A stretch of DNA of 64,000 nucleotides from an uncultured Sunxiuqinia sp. (lineage in GTDB: Bacteria > Bacteroidota > Bacteroidia > Bacteroidales > Prolixibacteraceae), in the NCBI RefSeq assembly GCF_947495665.1, contig NZ_CANLZV010000017.1, positions 36,834 through 100,833 on the forward strand. The letters are read 5' to 3'. The notes beneath the pieces are model-generated. The model made no database searches. It saw nothing but the letters and a program-made list of their open reading frames with translations, and was not told where the DNA came from. The translations under genes and the position numbers were made by a program. Positions 48,017-57,323 of the stretch are shown piece after piece (positions within the stretch are counted from its first letter, which is position 1; each line of letters starts with the position of its first letter).

Positions 48017-48053
48017 AACAACAAAGGGCTGCTAGTTGCAGCCCTTTGTTGTT
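48017..48053. terminator. Bidirectional terminator
   Basis: Sixteen-base stem AACAACAAAGGGCTGC (48017-48032) pairs with GCAGCCCTTTGTTGTT (48038-48053) around TAGTT. It lies between two convergent genes. Confidence 0.85.
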
Positions 48054-49162
48054 TATACTCGTAAGAAAATTTGCTTGCGATACATGTAATACAACACCGA
48101 CCAGATAATTCCCAGATAACCAACAATCCAAATCAGCTGGCCAAAGTCTCCCAAAAGCTCAGGCGACCAACCAAACAAGAAGCCGGTTAATGTTGACACA
48201 TCAATAAACCGAACAAATAAATACACAAAAATGGAGTTCATTCCAATGACTCGGAAGTAGAAAGACCATTTTCGCCATTTCAGCACATCGATAATCAGGT
48301 AGAAAAAGGCCATCAGCAAAAAGCTGATTCCACCTGCTGCCAGGTTAAAAGAAGTAGTCCATGCCGATTTAATAATTGGGTAAACCGGATGTAAAGCCAG
48401 TCCCAGTACAAGCAAGCCTGCACCAATACCGGAAAGGATCGTAATTTTCTGCCATGGTGTCCGGCTTTGCTCACGTAAAAAGTGACCAGCCACTGAGCCC
48501 ATCAAGGTGATGCCGGCAGCCGAAATAATGCACAATAAGCCTTCAGGATCAAATACCTTTCCATGCAAACGTCCGGGAAGAAACAAACGATCAATATACC
48601 CATTGATACATCCTTCCGGTGTTAGCACCCCGGCACCAAATCCCGGAACAGGAACAAAAAGCTGAATGAAGGCATAGCCCACCAGCATACCCGCCAGCCA
48701 ATACAAACGGCTTGCAAATGATTTGGTATAAATAACAATAACGGCTGCGAAAAAATAAGCCAGACCGATTTGTCCCAATACACTGGCAAAACGAATATTG
48801 GTCAGGTTGCCCTGCAAGGCACCATTGTAAATAACTCCAAGCACAACCAAAGTAACCATACGCTTGGTGACTTTGGCCAGTAATGTTTTTTGAGGAACAT
48901 TTTTTTCAAGTTTCGAAATCAGGGCATACGGAATGGCCACCCCCGAAATAAACATGAACAAGGGGAAAATTAAATCATACATGCGCAGGCCAGCCCACTC
49001 AACATGATGCATTTGGTTCGACAACCAGTCAAAACCGGTTACTTCTGCAAAAAAAACAGCTAACATGCTTCCGCCGGTAATCCAAAACATGTCAAATCCC
49101 CTCAGGGCATCAAGCGAAAGCAGTCGCTCTTTCTTACCCGTTCTGATCGCGTTTGATTTCAT
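48053..49162 (-). CDS. DUF5009/heparan-alpha-glucosaminide acetyltransferase-like membrane protein
   Basis: A 369-residue integral membrane protein with about ten helices. The N-terminal signature RLLSLDALRGFDMFWITGGSM, with the conserved DALRGFD, together with MYDLIFPLFMFISGVAIPYAL assigns it to the DUF5009/NagX group. That group is related to lysosomal heparan-alpha-glucosaminide N-acetyltransferase and YeiB-like acyltransferases. It may transfer acetyl groups across the membrane to amino sugars. Substrate and direction are inferred from the family only. It is divergent from dnaK across a 221-base regulatory region. Confidence 0.85.
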   Translation of the reverse strand: MKSNAIRTGKKERLLSLDALRGFDMFWITGGSMLAVFFAEVTGFDWLSNQMHHVEWAGLRMYDLIFPLFMFISGVAIPYALISKLEKNVPQKTLLAKVTKRMVTLVVLGVIYNGALQGNLTNIRFASVLGQIGLAYFFAAVIVIYTKSFASRLYWLAGMLVGYAFIQLFVPVPGFGAGVLTPEGCINGYIDRLFLPGRLHGKVFDPEGLLCIISAAGITLMGSVAGHFLREQSRTPWQKITILSGIGAGLLVLGLALHPVYPIIKSAWTTSFNLAAGGISFLLMAFFYLIIDVLKWRKWSFYFRVIGMNSIFVYLFVRFIDVSTLTGFLFGWSPELLGDFGQLIWIVGYLGIIWSVLYYMYRKQIFLRV

Positions 49163-49217
49163 TGATAAATTACGTTTAATTGATTTGAAGCCTAAAATAG
49201 AAAAAAAAGCACAACCG

Positions 49218-49244
49218 CTGTCTTTTTGTCACCAAATATGTCAG
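49218..49244 (+). promoter_or_regulatory. Candidate activator boxes upstream of dnaK
   Basis: CTGTCTTTTTGTCA (49218-49231) followed 8 bases later by TGTCAG (49239-49244). Repeated TGTCA elements lie ~65-90 bases before the -24/-12-like sequence. Confidence 0.35.
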
Positions 49245-49305
49245 CATGATTTTTTCTCAGGCCATCCTTTGTGCCATTATTGCATTTCAACAAGAAGATT
49301 TTCTC

Positions 49306-49322
49306 TTGGCATAATCATTGAT
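49306..49322 (+). promoter_or_regulatory. Sigma-54-like promoter of dnaK
   Basis: TTGGCATAATCATTGAT resembles the -24/-12 consensus TTGGCAC-N5-TTGCW with the right GG-to-TG spacing and mismatches at the last -24 bases and the -12 C. It would give a 5' leader of ~50 bases. Confidence 0.45.
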
Positions 49323-49383
49323 TCCTCTTGATCGTGAATTTTAAATTCAACTTGAAATCATTAAAAATAAAAATACAATTACC

Positions 49384-51306
49384 ATGGGAAAAATAATTGG
49401 AATTGACTTAGGAACAACAAACTCATGCGTTTCTGTAATGGAAGGAAACGAGCCTGTTGTTATTCCTAACAGCGAAGGAAAAAGAACAACCCCATCAACC
49501 GTTGCTTTTGTAGAAAACGGTGAGCGCAAAATTGGTGATCCTGCCAAACGTCAGGCCATTACCAACCCTGAAAAAACCATTTCATCCATCAAACGATTCA
49601 TGGGTGAAGGCTATGACAACTTGAGCAAAGAAGTGGCACGCGTTCCTTATAAAGTAGTTAAAGGAGACAACAATACACCACGGGTACAGATTGATGACCG
49701 TAAATATTCGCCACAGGAAATTTCAGCAATGGTTCTTCAAAAAATGAAGAAAACAGCTGAAGATTATTTAGGACAAGAAGTAACAGAAGCAGTAATTACT
49801 GTTCCTGCTTATTTTAACGACGCTCAGCGCCAGGCTACCAAAGAAGCCGGAGAAATTGCAGGTCTGCAAGTACGCCGGATCATCAACGAGCCTACAGCTG
49901 CCTCTTTGGCTTACGGTTTGGACAAAATGGACCGTGACATGAAAGTAGCCGTTTTTGACTTGGGTGGTGGTACGTTCGATATCTCTATCCTGGAATTGGG
50001 TGACGGTGTTTTTGAAGTAAAATCAACCGATGGTGACACTCACCTTGGAGGTGATGACTTCGACCAGGTTTTGATTGACTGGCTGGCAGAAGACTTCAAA
50101 AGCAATGAAGGCATTGACCTTCGCAAAGATCCAATGGCTCTGCAACGCTTAAAAGAAGCAGCAGAAAAAGCTAAAATTGAGTTGTCAAGTTCAACACAAA
50201 CAGAAATCAACCTACCTTACATTATGCCGGTTGACGGTGTGCCAAAACACTTGGTAAAAACACTGACACGTGCCAAATTCGAACAATTAGCTGACAGCCT
50301 GATCAATGCCACAATCGAGCCTTGTAAAAAAGCCTTGAAAAACGCTGGCTTGGCAGCATCCGATATTGATGAAATTCTATTGGTTGGTGGATCAACACGT
50401 ATTCCTGCCATTCAGGAAAAAGTACAGCAGTTCTTTGGCAAAGCGCCTTCAAAAGGGGTGAATCCTGATGAAGTTGTTGCTGTAGGTGCTGCCATTCAGG
50501 GTGGAGTACTGACAGGAGAAGTTAAAGATGTATTGCTTCTTGACGTAACTCCGCTTTCATTGGGTATTGAAACCATGGGTGGTGTGATGACCAAACTGAT
50601 TGAATCCAACACAACCATTCCAACCAAAAAAGCAGAAACATTTACAACAGCTGCTGACAACCAGCCATCTGTTGAGATTCATGTTTTGCAAGGCGAGCGC
50701 CCAATGGCCAATGGCAACAAAACCATCGGACGGTTCCACCTGGACGGAATACCACCAGCACCACGCGGAGTACCTCAAATTGAAGTATCATTCGACATTG
50801 ATGCCAACGGTATCCTTCACGTTCATGCCAAAGATAAAGCGACTGGAAAATCACAATCCATTCGAATTGAAGCATCTTCGGGCTTGAGCGATGATGAAAT
50901 CCAAAAGATGAAAACGGAAGCAGAAGCCAATGCTGATGCGGACCAAAAAGCTCGTGAGAAAGTAGACAAGATGAACCAGGCTGACGGATTAATCTTCCAA
51001 ACTGAAAAACAACTGAAAGAGTTTGGCGATAAACTTCCAGCTGACAAAAAAGGTCCGATTGAAGCTGCTTTAAACAAGCTGAAAGAAGCCCACAAAGCAG
51101 AAGACTTGGATGCCATTGACGCAGCAACAGCTGAGTTGAACCAAGTATTCCAGGCAGCTTCTCAGGAAATGTATAACGCACAGGCCCAGGCAGGCGGTGA
51201 GCAAGCCGGTCCTAATGCGAATGCAGGAGGAGCTCAAGGTGGAGATACGCAGTCAGCTGGCCAAGACGGCGAAGTAACTGATGTAGACTTTGAAGAAGTG
51301 AAGTAA
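49384..51306 (+). CDS. dnaK: Molecular chaperone DnaK (Hsp70)
   Basis: A 640-residue ATP-dependent chaperone that binds exposed hydrophobic segments during folding and heat stress. The nucleotide-binding domain begins [20 protein letters not shown] and contains [15 protein letters not shown] and [11 protein letters not shown]. The [11 protein letters not shown] linker leads to the substrate-binding domain, and a helical lid is followed by a Gly/Ala/Gln-rich tail ending DVDFEEVK. No dnaJ, grpE or hrcA is adjacent, so it is a single-gene unit here. The upstream region has a sigma-54-like element rather than a CIRCE operator. Confidence 0.98.
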   Translation: MGKIIGIDLGTTNSCVSVMEGNEPVVIPNSEGKRTTPSTVAFVENGERKIGDPAKRQAITNPEKTISSIKRFMGEGYDNLSKEVARVPYKVVKGDNNTPRVQIDDRKYSPQEISAMVLQKMKKTAEDYLGQEVTEAVITVPAYFNDAQRQATKEAGEIAGLQVRRIINEPTAASLAYGLDKMDRDMKVAVFDLGGGTFDISILELGDGVFEVKSTDGDTHLGGDDFDQVLIDWLAEDFKSNEGIDLRKDPMALQRLKEAAEKAKIELSSSTQTEINLPYIMPVDGVPKHLVKTLTRAKFEQLADSLINATIEPCKKALKNAGLAASDIDEILLVGGSTRIPAIQEKVQQFFGKAPSKGVNPDEVVAVGAAIQGGVLTGEVKDVLLLDVTPLSLGIETMGGVMTKLIESNTTIPTKKAETFTTAADNQPSVEIHVLQGERPMANGNKTIGRFHLDGIPPAPRGVPQIEVSFDIDANGILHVHAKDKATGKSQSIRIEASSGLSDDEIQKMKTEAEANADADQKAREKVDKMNQADGLIFQTEKQLKEFGDKLPADKKGPIEAALNKLKEAHKAEDLDAIDAATAELNQVFQAASQEMYNAQAQAGGEQAGPNANAGGAQGGDTQSAGQDGEVTDVDFEEVK

Positions 51307-51328
51307 GCTTCACCCTCATGATATAAAA

Positions 51329-51361
51329 ATCCCCGGAGCACAAGCTTCGGGGATTTTTTTT
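51329..51361 (+). terminator. Terminator of dnaK
   Basis: Stem AATCCCCGGAG (51329-51339) pairs with CTTCGGGGATT (51345-51355; one G-T or mismatch near the loop), followed by TTTTTT. It stands just before the convergent oxyR stop. Confidence 0.92.
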
Positions 51362-51364
51362 GCC

Positions 51365-52309
51365 CTATAGTTTCGTATCAAGCGGAGCCGTTACTGACGG
51401 TTTCTTTTTCATGCGCTTGGGAATAGTGTCTAAAATAACCTCCGTAAAAGCCTTAACCAGTTTCTTCTCCCCGGTTGACTTCAAATAAACCAGACTAATC
51501 TCACGGTACGGAACGGGTGCTTCCAGTCGCTTGACCAAATCTTCGTATTCCGAAGGGACATTCAAGGTAGCCAGTTCCGGAATAAAAGTCAGTCCCCCCT
51601 GACTTTCTACAATTCGTTTTAGCGATTCGATGGAACTGGAGACATACCGAAACGGGTACGACACCGCATCAAAAGCAGGAATGGTACAAAGTGAATTCAC
51701 CTGATTCTGAAAACAATTTCCTTCCGTCAGGTACCACAGCTGGTCTGCTGGAACTTCATGCTGCTTTATTCGGGATTGCGAGTACAGCGGATGATTTTCG
51801 GCCACATATAAATAGAATTGCTCATAGAACAAAGGCTTGAATCCAACATTGCTGGCCTTGATTGGCGTAGAAACAATACCGGCATCCAATTCATTAAAGG
51901 TTAGCTTTTTAAGAATGTCCTCGGTAACCAGCTCCACAATTTCAATTTTCAGCCCTGGGTATTGTTGTTGCGCCTGCTGAATGACCAAAGGCGTCAGATA
52001 GGGCGATAAAGTTGGAATGATCCCAATCCGGATTTGCCCTTCAATTTCCTCTTCCAGCTCCAGACTCAACTGATCCAGCTCATTCACCATCTGAATAATC
52101 TGTACGGCCTTCTCAAAAAACAACTCACCTTCCGGCGTAATTCCCAAAGGTTTTACATGGCGTTCCACCAAATGATAGCCAAACTCCTCCTCCAGCTTCT
52201 GAATCTGCAAACTCAGGGCTGGTTGACTAATCTGAAGTTCGCTGGCTGCTTTCGAAAAATTCCGAAGCCGATACAAGCTCACAAAATACTTGAGTTGATT
52301 GATATTCAT
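51365..52309 (-). CDS. oxyR: LysR-type redox regulator OxyR
   Basis: A 314-residue LysR-type regulator that senses hydrogen peroxide. The N-terminal helix-turn-helix is clear (MNINQLKYFVSLYRLRNFSKAASELQISQPALSLQIQKLEEEFGYHL). The effector domain keeps the redox cysteine pair at residues 199 and 208 (CFQNQVNSLC), the same spacing and numbering as E. coli OxyR Cys199/Cys208. It is divergently transcribed from dps, a classic OxyR target. A CTAT-TCTT-ATAG sequence just before its start may be an OxyR operator half. Both features make OxyR the best assignment. Confidence 0.93.
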   Translation of the reverse strand: MNINQLKYFVSLYRLRNFSKAASELQISQPALSLQIQKLEEEFGYHLVERHVKPLGITPEGELFFEKAVQIIQMVNELDQLSLELEEEIEGQIRIGIIPTLSPYLTPLVIQQAQQQYPGLKIEIVELVTEDILKKLTFNELDAGIVSTPIKASNVGFKPLFYEQFYLYVAENHPLYSQSRIKQHEVPADQLWYLTEGNCFQNQVNSLCTIPAFDAVSYPFRYVSSSIESLKRIVESQGGLTFIPELATLNVPSEYEDLVKRLEAPVPYREISLVYLKSTGEKKLVKAFTEVILDTIPKRMKKKPSVTAPLDTKL

Positions 52310-52312
52310 AAC

Positions 52313-52362
52313 CTATTCTTATAGCAGTATAAAATTAATAAATATCACTAATAGTATCTTTG
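52313..52362. promoter_or_regulatory. oxyR-dps intergenic regulatory region
   Basis: CTATTCTTATAG at 52313-52324 contains CTAT/ATAG tetrads like those in OxyR sites. TATCTTTG (52355-52362) is an exact -7 box for dps without a good -33 element, as expected for an activator-dependent promoter. Confidence 0.5.
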
Positions 52363-52407
52363 AATCAGAATAAAAAAACAAGGAAAACAAACTAAAAAAT
52401 AGACACA

Positions 52408-52872
52408 ATGAAAACACTGAAAAAAACACAAGTATCCAACGATGTATTGGTAAAAGACATGAACGAATTTTTAGCTGACCTGCAGATCTACTATCAAAAC
52501 CTTAGAGGTTTTCACTGGAATGTTAAAGGCAGCTTGTTTTTTGTCTTGCATGCCAAATTTGAAGAGTACTACAATGAGGTTTCAGAACGTGCCGATGAAG
52601 TGGCAGAACGCATTCTAACCATAGGAGGACAGCCGTTGCACGCATTCAGTCAATACCTTGCAGTAGCCGAAATTCCGGAGGTAACCGATGTACATGAGGG
52701 CCGAAAAGCCGTTGAGCTTGTCATTCAACAATCAGAAATTCTGCTCAAAAAGATGAATGCACTGAAAGATACAGCTGCAACAATCGACGACGAGGCAAGT
52801 ACAACGCTATTCAGCGATATGATTGGAGAAACCGAAAAACAAATCTGGATGCTAAAGACATTCCTCAGCTAA
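52408..52872 (+). CDS. dps: Dps ferritin-like DNA-protection protein
   Basis: A 154-residue four-helix-bundle protein of the Dps family. It forms 12-mers that oxidise and store iron and bind DNA to protect it from peroxide. The inter-subunit ferroxidase site residues are in FHWNVKGSLFFVLHAKFEEYYNEVSERADEVAERI (His, then Asp/Glu). The N-terminal ~15 residues are lysine-rich, which could support DNA contact. It has an OxyR-type upstream region and is divergent from oxyR. It ends before a terminator shared with the GH15 gene. Confidence 0.95.
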   Translation: MKTLKKTQVSNDVLVKDMNEFLADLQIYYQNLRGFHWNVKGSLFFVLHAKFEEYYNEVSERADEVAERILTIGGQPLHAFSQYLAVAEIPEVTDVHEGRKAVELVIQQSEILLKKMNALKDTAATIDDEASTTLFSDMIGETEKQIWMLKTFLS

Positions 52873-52890
52873 GGGAAAGAACCAAAAATC

Positions 52891-52921
52891 AAAAAAAGGG
52901 ACTAGTACAGTCCCTTTTTTT
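52891..52921. terminator. Bidirectional terminator between dps and GH15 gene
   Basis: Thirteen-base stem AAAAAAAGGGACT (52891-52903) pairs with AGTCCCTTTTTTT (52909-52921). The GH15 stop codon (52902-52904) lies inside it. Confidence 0.92.
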
Positions 52922-54755
52922 CGTGAATATAATCCATTAAAAGTTCTTCTTCCGATAATTGTGACTCGGACACATTGATCGCTGTTTCAATTAAGGCCAA
53001 ATGCGAATAGGCTTGCGGGAAGTTCCCCAACATGCGTTTGGATTTAAAATCCAGATCTTCGCTAAAAAGCCCCAAATGGTTCGAGTAGCTCATCAATTGA
53101 TGAAACTTCTGGATGGCTTCTTCCTTGCGCCCAATTTTAAACAAGGCATTGGTAAGCCAAAACGAGCAAATGGTAAAGGCCGACTGCGGAATGCCAAAAT
53201 CGTCCTTGTTTTTGTAACGAAACATCAGTCCATCCTGCTCCAGGTCTTGCTGAATGGCCAGCACCGTATTCACATATTTCTGATCGGTGGCATTGATGAA
53301 CCCATAGGATTCCATCAGCAATACGGAAGCATCCAAATCTTCGGAGCCATAAGCCTGAGTAAAAGCCTGCTTTTTCTCCGACCAGGCATGCTTATGAATG
53401 TCCCGATGAATTTTATCCCGAAGTTTGGTCCACTTCTCCGTATAAATGTCCCGCTGCAACAGCTTGGCAATTTTCACTGCCCGGTCCACAGCAGTCCAAC
53501 ACAAAACCTTGCTAAAGGTGAAGTGCTTGTTTTCGTTCCGAATTTCCCAGATACCCCGATCGGGCTTTTTCCAGTTATTTTCCACCACCTTAATGATGTT
53601 CCGGACAATGGTCCAGAGCTCTTCGCTGTATTCCAGGCTGATGTCATAAATCTCCAACTGCTGGTAAATCACATCCAGCAGAATTCCGTAAATATCGTTC
53701 TGCTTTTGCTTGTAAGCCGCGTTACCAATACGCACCGGAGTCGAATTTTCATAACCCGACAAATGCGAAAGCTCTATTTCTTTCAGTTTCTTTTCCCCAT
53801 TGATGCCATACATAATCTGCATCTTCTCATCCTTATCGGGCAAAATATCGAGGATGAAGCTCAGGTACTTTTTGGCCATCCGGTAGTGCCCCAGCGATGT
53901 CATAATTTTCACCACCATCGAGGCGTCACGAATCCAGCAGAAGCGGTAATCCCAGTTCCGCTCTTCGCCAATGGTTTCGGGAAGCGAAGTGGTTAGTGCC
54001 GCTAAAATAGCGCCGCTCTTATCAAAGCTGAGCATTTTCAGGGTTAAGGCACTTCGGATAATTTCTTCGTTGTATACTTTATAGGCAGTGGTTCGTTCCG
54101 CCCAATTCAGCCAATAGACTTTGGTGCGTTCCAGTTTCAGCTTGGAACGACGGGTATCTTGTGGCAACAGTTTCTGGTTGTAACTCAGCAGGCAAAACTC
54201 ATCTTTGGTCAACACAAGGACATTGCTAGCCAAAATATCATTGTAGTCGAAGCTGGAATACAAGTACAGCGAATCATAAGGTCCCCCTTTCGTGTTTGAC
54301 TTGATGTAGCAGCCGTGCTCAAGGTTCCTAAAACAGCCTTGCTCCATGAAACTCGTCGTTTCATGCTTGGCATACTCCAGCTTTGGCTCGTAGCTGATAC
54401 GCAGTTCGGGCTGGCCTTCAATCCACTTAAAATAGCGAACCACATCCGGCGGGATGTAATAGCCCCCGTTGTCCGGATTTTTGTATCGAGGCATAAAATC
54501 CTGAACCTCAAACGTGCCATCCTCGCACTCAAAACGAGTCTTCAAAATATTGGTTCGCGGAATATAGCTCTGCGTAATCTTCTTCAGGTGTTCCGGAATA
54601 ATTTTAAAACTTCCTCCTTTTTGTTCATCCAGCAAGCTGGCAAACACCGACGAACTGTTAAATTGTGGCAAACACAACCAGTCAATTGCGCCGGTTTCCG
54701 ACACCAATGCCGCACTTCGGCAATTCCCAATTATTCCATAATTCAAATTCTTCAT
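52902..54755 (-). CDS. GH15 family glycoside hydrolase (probable trehalase or glucoamylase)
   Basis: A 617-residue GH15 enzyme with an (alpha/alpha)6 barrel. The N-terminal beta region has NLNYGIIGNCRSAALVSETGAIDWLCLPQFNSSSVFASLLD. The barrel contains RNWDYRFCWIRDASMVVKIMTSLGH and ends with SAFTICSFWLTNALFKIGR...SEDLDF near residue 580. GH15 includes glucoamylases and bacterial trehalases. Its divergent neighbour otsAB makes trehalose, so a trehalase role is the best inference. There is no signal peptide, so it acts in the cytoplasm. The stop codon overlaps a terminator stem. Confidence 0.85.
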   Translation of the reverse strand: MKNLNYGIIGNCRSAALVSETGAIDWLCLPQFNSSSVFASLLDEQKGGSFKIIPEHLKKITQSYIPRTNILKTRFECEDGTFEVQDFMPRYKNPDNGGYYIPPDVVRYFKWIEGQPELRISYEPKLEYAKHETTSFMEQGCFRNLEHGCYIKSNTKGGPYDSLYLYSSFDYNDILASNVLVLTKDEFCLLSYNQKLLPQDTRRSKLKLERTKVYWLNWAERTTAYKVYNEEIIRSALTLKMLSFDKSGAILAALTTSLPETIGEERNWDYRFCWIRDASMVVKIMTSLGHYRMAKKYLSFILDILPDKDEKMQIMYGINGEKKLKEIELSHLSGYENSTPVRIGNAAYKQKQNDIYGILLDVIYQQLEIYDISLEYSEELWTIVRNIIKVVENNWKKPDRGIWEIRNENKHFTFSKVLCWTAVDRAVKIAKLLQRDIYTEKWTKLRDKIHRDIHKHAWSEKKQAFTQAYGSEDLDASVLLMESYGFINATDQKYVNTVLAIQQDLEQDGLMFRYKNKDDFGIPQSAFTICSFWLTNALFKIGRKEEAIQKFHQLMSYSNHLGLFSEDLDFKSKRMLGNFPQAYSHLALIETAINVSESQLSEEELLMDYIHEKKGLY

Positions 54756-55046
54756 ATACCAATCTTAAACATCTTTTAAACCAAGGGACTTTTAATCCGC
54801 TATATTTTTGGTAATTTTAGAAAATTAAACAAGTTATACTGAAGTCCAAAACAACAAATAATTGCCCTGAAACTTCAATAATGAACCAATAAACTTTCAA
54901 TATGAAGTATATTTAAAGAAAACAACACATTACCGGAATTGATCAACGCAAAACTCTCCTTGATCAACAATTCAATCAAGAGGGTGTTGTACAAGGAGAA
55001 ACACCCCAATAACTCAAAATACAAATAGGCTAAAATACAACTAGTT
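54756..55046. other. Divergent region between GH15 and otsAB genes
   Basis: This ~290-base stretch has no gene I can support. It contains a hairpin GGGTGTT/AACACCC (54982-54988 with 55000-55006) and a weaker CTTGAT/ATCAAG pair just before it, in the otsAB leader. TAATTTTA near 54812 is an imperfect -7 box. Confidence 0.4.
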
Positions 55047-57257
55047 ATGAGCAAAATCCATATTGTTTCCAACCGATTACCCTTAAGTATACAACAAGAA
55101 GAAAATTCATTCAGTCTGGCCCCCAGCGTTGGTGGCTTAGCTACCGGAATGCGTTCAATCTATAAAGAGTATGGCGGAAAATGGATTGGATGGCCGGGAC
55201 TAGCCAAGGATGATTTAACCGAAGACGAAATTCTTGAGATTGACGACAAGCTGGTTGATGAAGATTGCCTGGCCGTGCATTTAAGCAAGGAGGAAATCAA
55301 CCTGTACTACGAAGGCTTTAGCAACAATGTCATCTGGCCTTTGTTTCACTACTTTGCCCAGTTTATTGACTATAACCACGACTACTGGGAAGCCTACAAA
55401 AAGGTCAACCACAAGTTTGCGCAAAAAGTTCTGGAAGTTGTTGATGATGGCGACATTGTCTGGATTCACGACTACCAACTCCTGCTGGTTCCGGAGCTGA
55501 TCAAGTCGGTCAAGCCCAATGTAACCATCGGTTTTTTCCTGCATATTCCTTTCCCTTCATTCGAAGTATTCCGCATCCTGCCTTGGCGCAATGAGCTGAT
55601 TAAAGGCATGCTCGGAGCCGACCTCATTGGCTTCCACACCTACGACTATGAGCGTCACTTTTTCAGTTCTGTCAGACGTTTGCTCGGTTACGAAATCTCG
55701 TTCAACGAAATTCACCTCGAAGACCGGATTATTTTGGCTGATGCGTTCCCCATGGGAATTGACTACGACAAGTTTGAAAACATGGCCAAGGAAATTGCGC
55801 ACAAACCGCTAAGCGAACGCTCTGACCTTCACCGCGAGCTGGAGAAGTACTTCCTGGTGTCGCCCGATCGGAAGCTGATCTTGTCCATTGACCGGCTCGA
55901 CTATACCAAAGGAATTCCGAACCGGCTGCATGCTTTCGAAAAATTCCTGATCAAATACCCGGAATTTCGCAACAAGGTGTCACTCATCATGCTGGTGGTT
56001 CCGTCGCGCGACGAAGTGGAACAATACAAGCTCTTGAAAAGCGAAGTGGACGAACTGGTTGGACGCATCAATGGCCAATATGGCGGAGTAAACTACACGC
56101 CGGTTTGGTATTTCTACCGTTCGCTGCCTTTCGAAAACCTCATTGAGCTTTACAGCACCTCCGATGTGGCCCTGATCACCCCGGTGCGCGACGGGATGAA
56201 CCTGGTTGCCAAAGAATACATTGCTTCCCGCATCAACCAAAGTGGTGTGCTTATTATTAGCGAAATGGCCGGAGCCGTCAAAGAAATGGGCGAAGCCATT
56301 ATCATCAACCCGAACAACGAAGCCGAAATTGCCGACAGCATTCACCAGGCCTTAACCATGTCGATGGAAGAACAAAAACGCCGGATGCGCTACCTGCAAG
56401 ACCGGATCCGACGCTACGATGTGTTCAAATGGTCGCGCGAATTCATTAAAGGCATGAAAAAGGTTGAAAAGCTTCAGCACAACCTGCTGGCCAAACGGAT
56501 CACCCCGACTGTTAGTCGCGAGTTGGTCGAGCACTTTTCAAAAGCCAAAAAGCGGGCAATCTTCCTGGACTATGATGGTACGCTGGTCGATTTCAAAAAC
56601 GATCCGCAGGCTGCAAGCCCCGATGCCGAGCTGCATAAACTCATTACAGCCCTTGAAAAGAACGAAAAAAACACGGTTACCATCATTAGCGGACGTGACC
56701 GCGAAACTCTTGAGCGCTGGCTGGGTGATCACAAAGTCAACCTGATTGTAGAGCACGGCGTGTGGCTGAAAAAGATTGGCGAAGACTGGCAGATGCTTCA
56801 CAATATTTCAAGCTCGTGGAAACCCACTATTCGCCCCATTCTGGAAAGCTTTGTAGATCGGACACCCGGAACCTTCATCGAAGAAAAAAACTACTCACTG
56901 GTATGGCATTACCGCAATTCGGAACCGGAACAAGGCGAGCTGCGGGCCAATGAGCTGAAAGATGAGCTCCGCGAAATGACGGCCAACCACAACCTCGAAA
57001 TCATGGAAGGTAACAAGGTGATTGAAGTCAAAGCCGGAGGAATCAACAAAGGCGTTGCTGCCATGCGTTTTCTCAGCGACACCCAATACGACTCCATCAT
57101 TGCCCTGGGCGATGACTGGACTGATGAGTACATGTTCCGGGAACTGCCCAAGTCGGCTTATACCATTAAGGTGGGCATGAAAAAAACAGAAGCCGCCTAC
57201 AAAGTAGAGTCCGTAAAAAGTGTGCGTAACCTGTTAAAAGAGCTGGGAAAAAACTAA
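55047..57257 (+). CDS. otsAB: Bifunctional trehalose-6-phosphate synthase/phosphatase
   Basis: A 736-residue fusion that makes trehalose from UDP-glucose and glucose 6-phosphate in two steps. The N-terminal GT20 synthase (residues 1-~470) has [27 protein letters not shown] and [18 protein letters not shown]. The C-terminal HAD-type phosphatase has [11 protein letters not shown], with catalytic Asp508 and Asp510, and [10 protein letters not shown]. Trehalose protects against osmotic and other stress. It is divergent from a GH15 gene that may degrade trehalose. Fusion of the two activities is common in Bacteroidota. Confidence 0.96.
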   Translation: MSKIHIVSNRLPLSIQQEENSFSLAPSVGGLATGMRSIYKEYGGKWIGWPGLAKDDLTEDEILEIDDKLVDEDCLAVHLSKEEINLYYEGFSNNVIWPLFHYFAQFIDYNHDYWEAYKKVNHKFAQKVLEVVDDGDIVWIHDYQLLLVPELIKSVKPNVTIGFFLHIPFPSFEVFRILPWRNELIKGMLGADLIGFHTYDYERHFFSSVRRLLGYEISFNEIHLEDRIILADAFPMGIDYDKFENMAKEIAHKPLSERSDLHRELEKYFLVSPDRKLILSIDRLDYTKGIPNRLHAFEKFLIKYPEFRNKVSLIMLVVPSRDEVEQYKLLKSEVDELVGRINGQYGGVNYTPVWYFYRSLPFENLIELYSTSDVALITPVRDGMNLVAKEYIASRINQSGVLIISEMAGAVKEMGEAIIINPNNEAEIADSIHQALTMSMEEQKRRMRYLQDRIRRYDVFKWSREFIKGMKKVEKLQHNLLAKRITPTVSRELVEHFSKAKKRAIFLDYDGTLVDFKNDPQAASPDAELHKLITALEKNEKNTVTIISGRDRETLERWLGDHKVNLIVEHGVWLKKIGEDWQMLHNISSSWKPTIRPILESFVDRTPGTFIEEKNYSLVWHYRNSEPEQGELRANELKDELREMTANHNLEIMEGNKVIEVKAGGINKGVAAMRFLSDTQYDSIIALGDDWTDEYMFRELPKSAYTIKVGMKKTEAAYKVESVKSVRNLLKELGKN

Positions 57258-57323
57258 GCCGTTAGCCTGGCTCCTTCTTTTCAGGAAAAAATAATAGTTT
57301 TGGGCCTCAGAAAAAAAGATACG

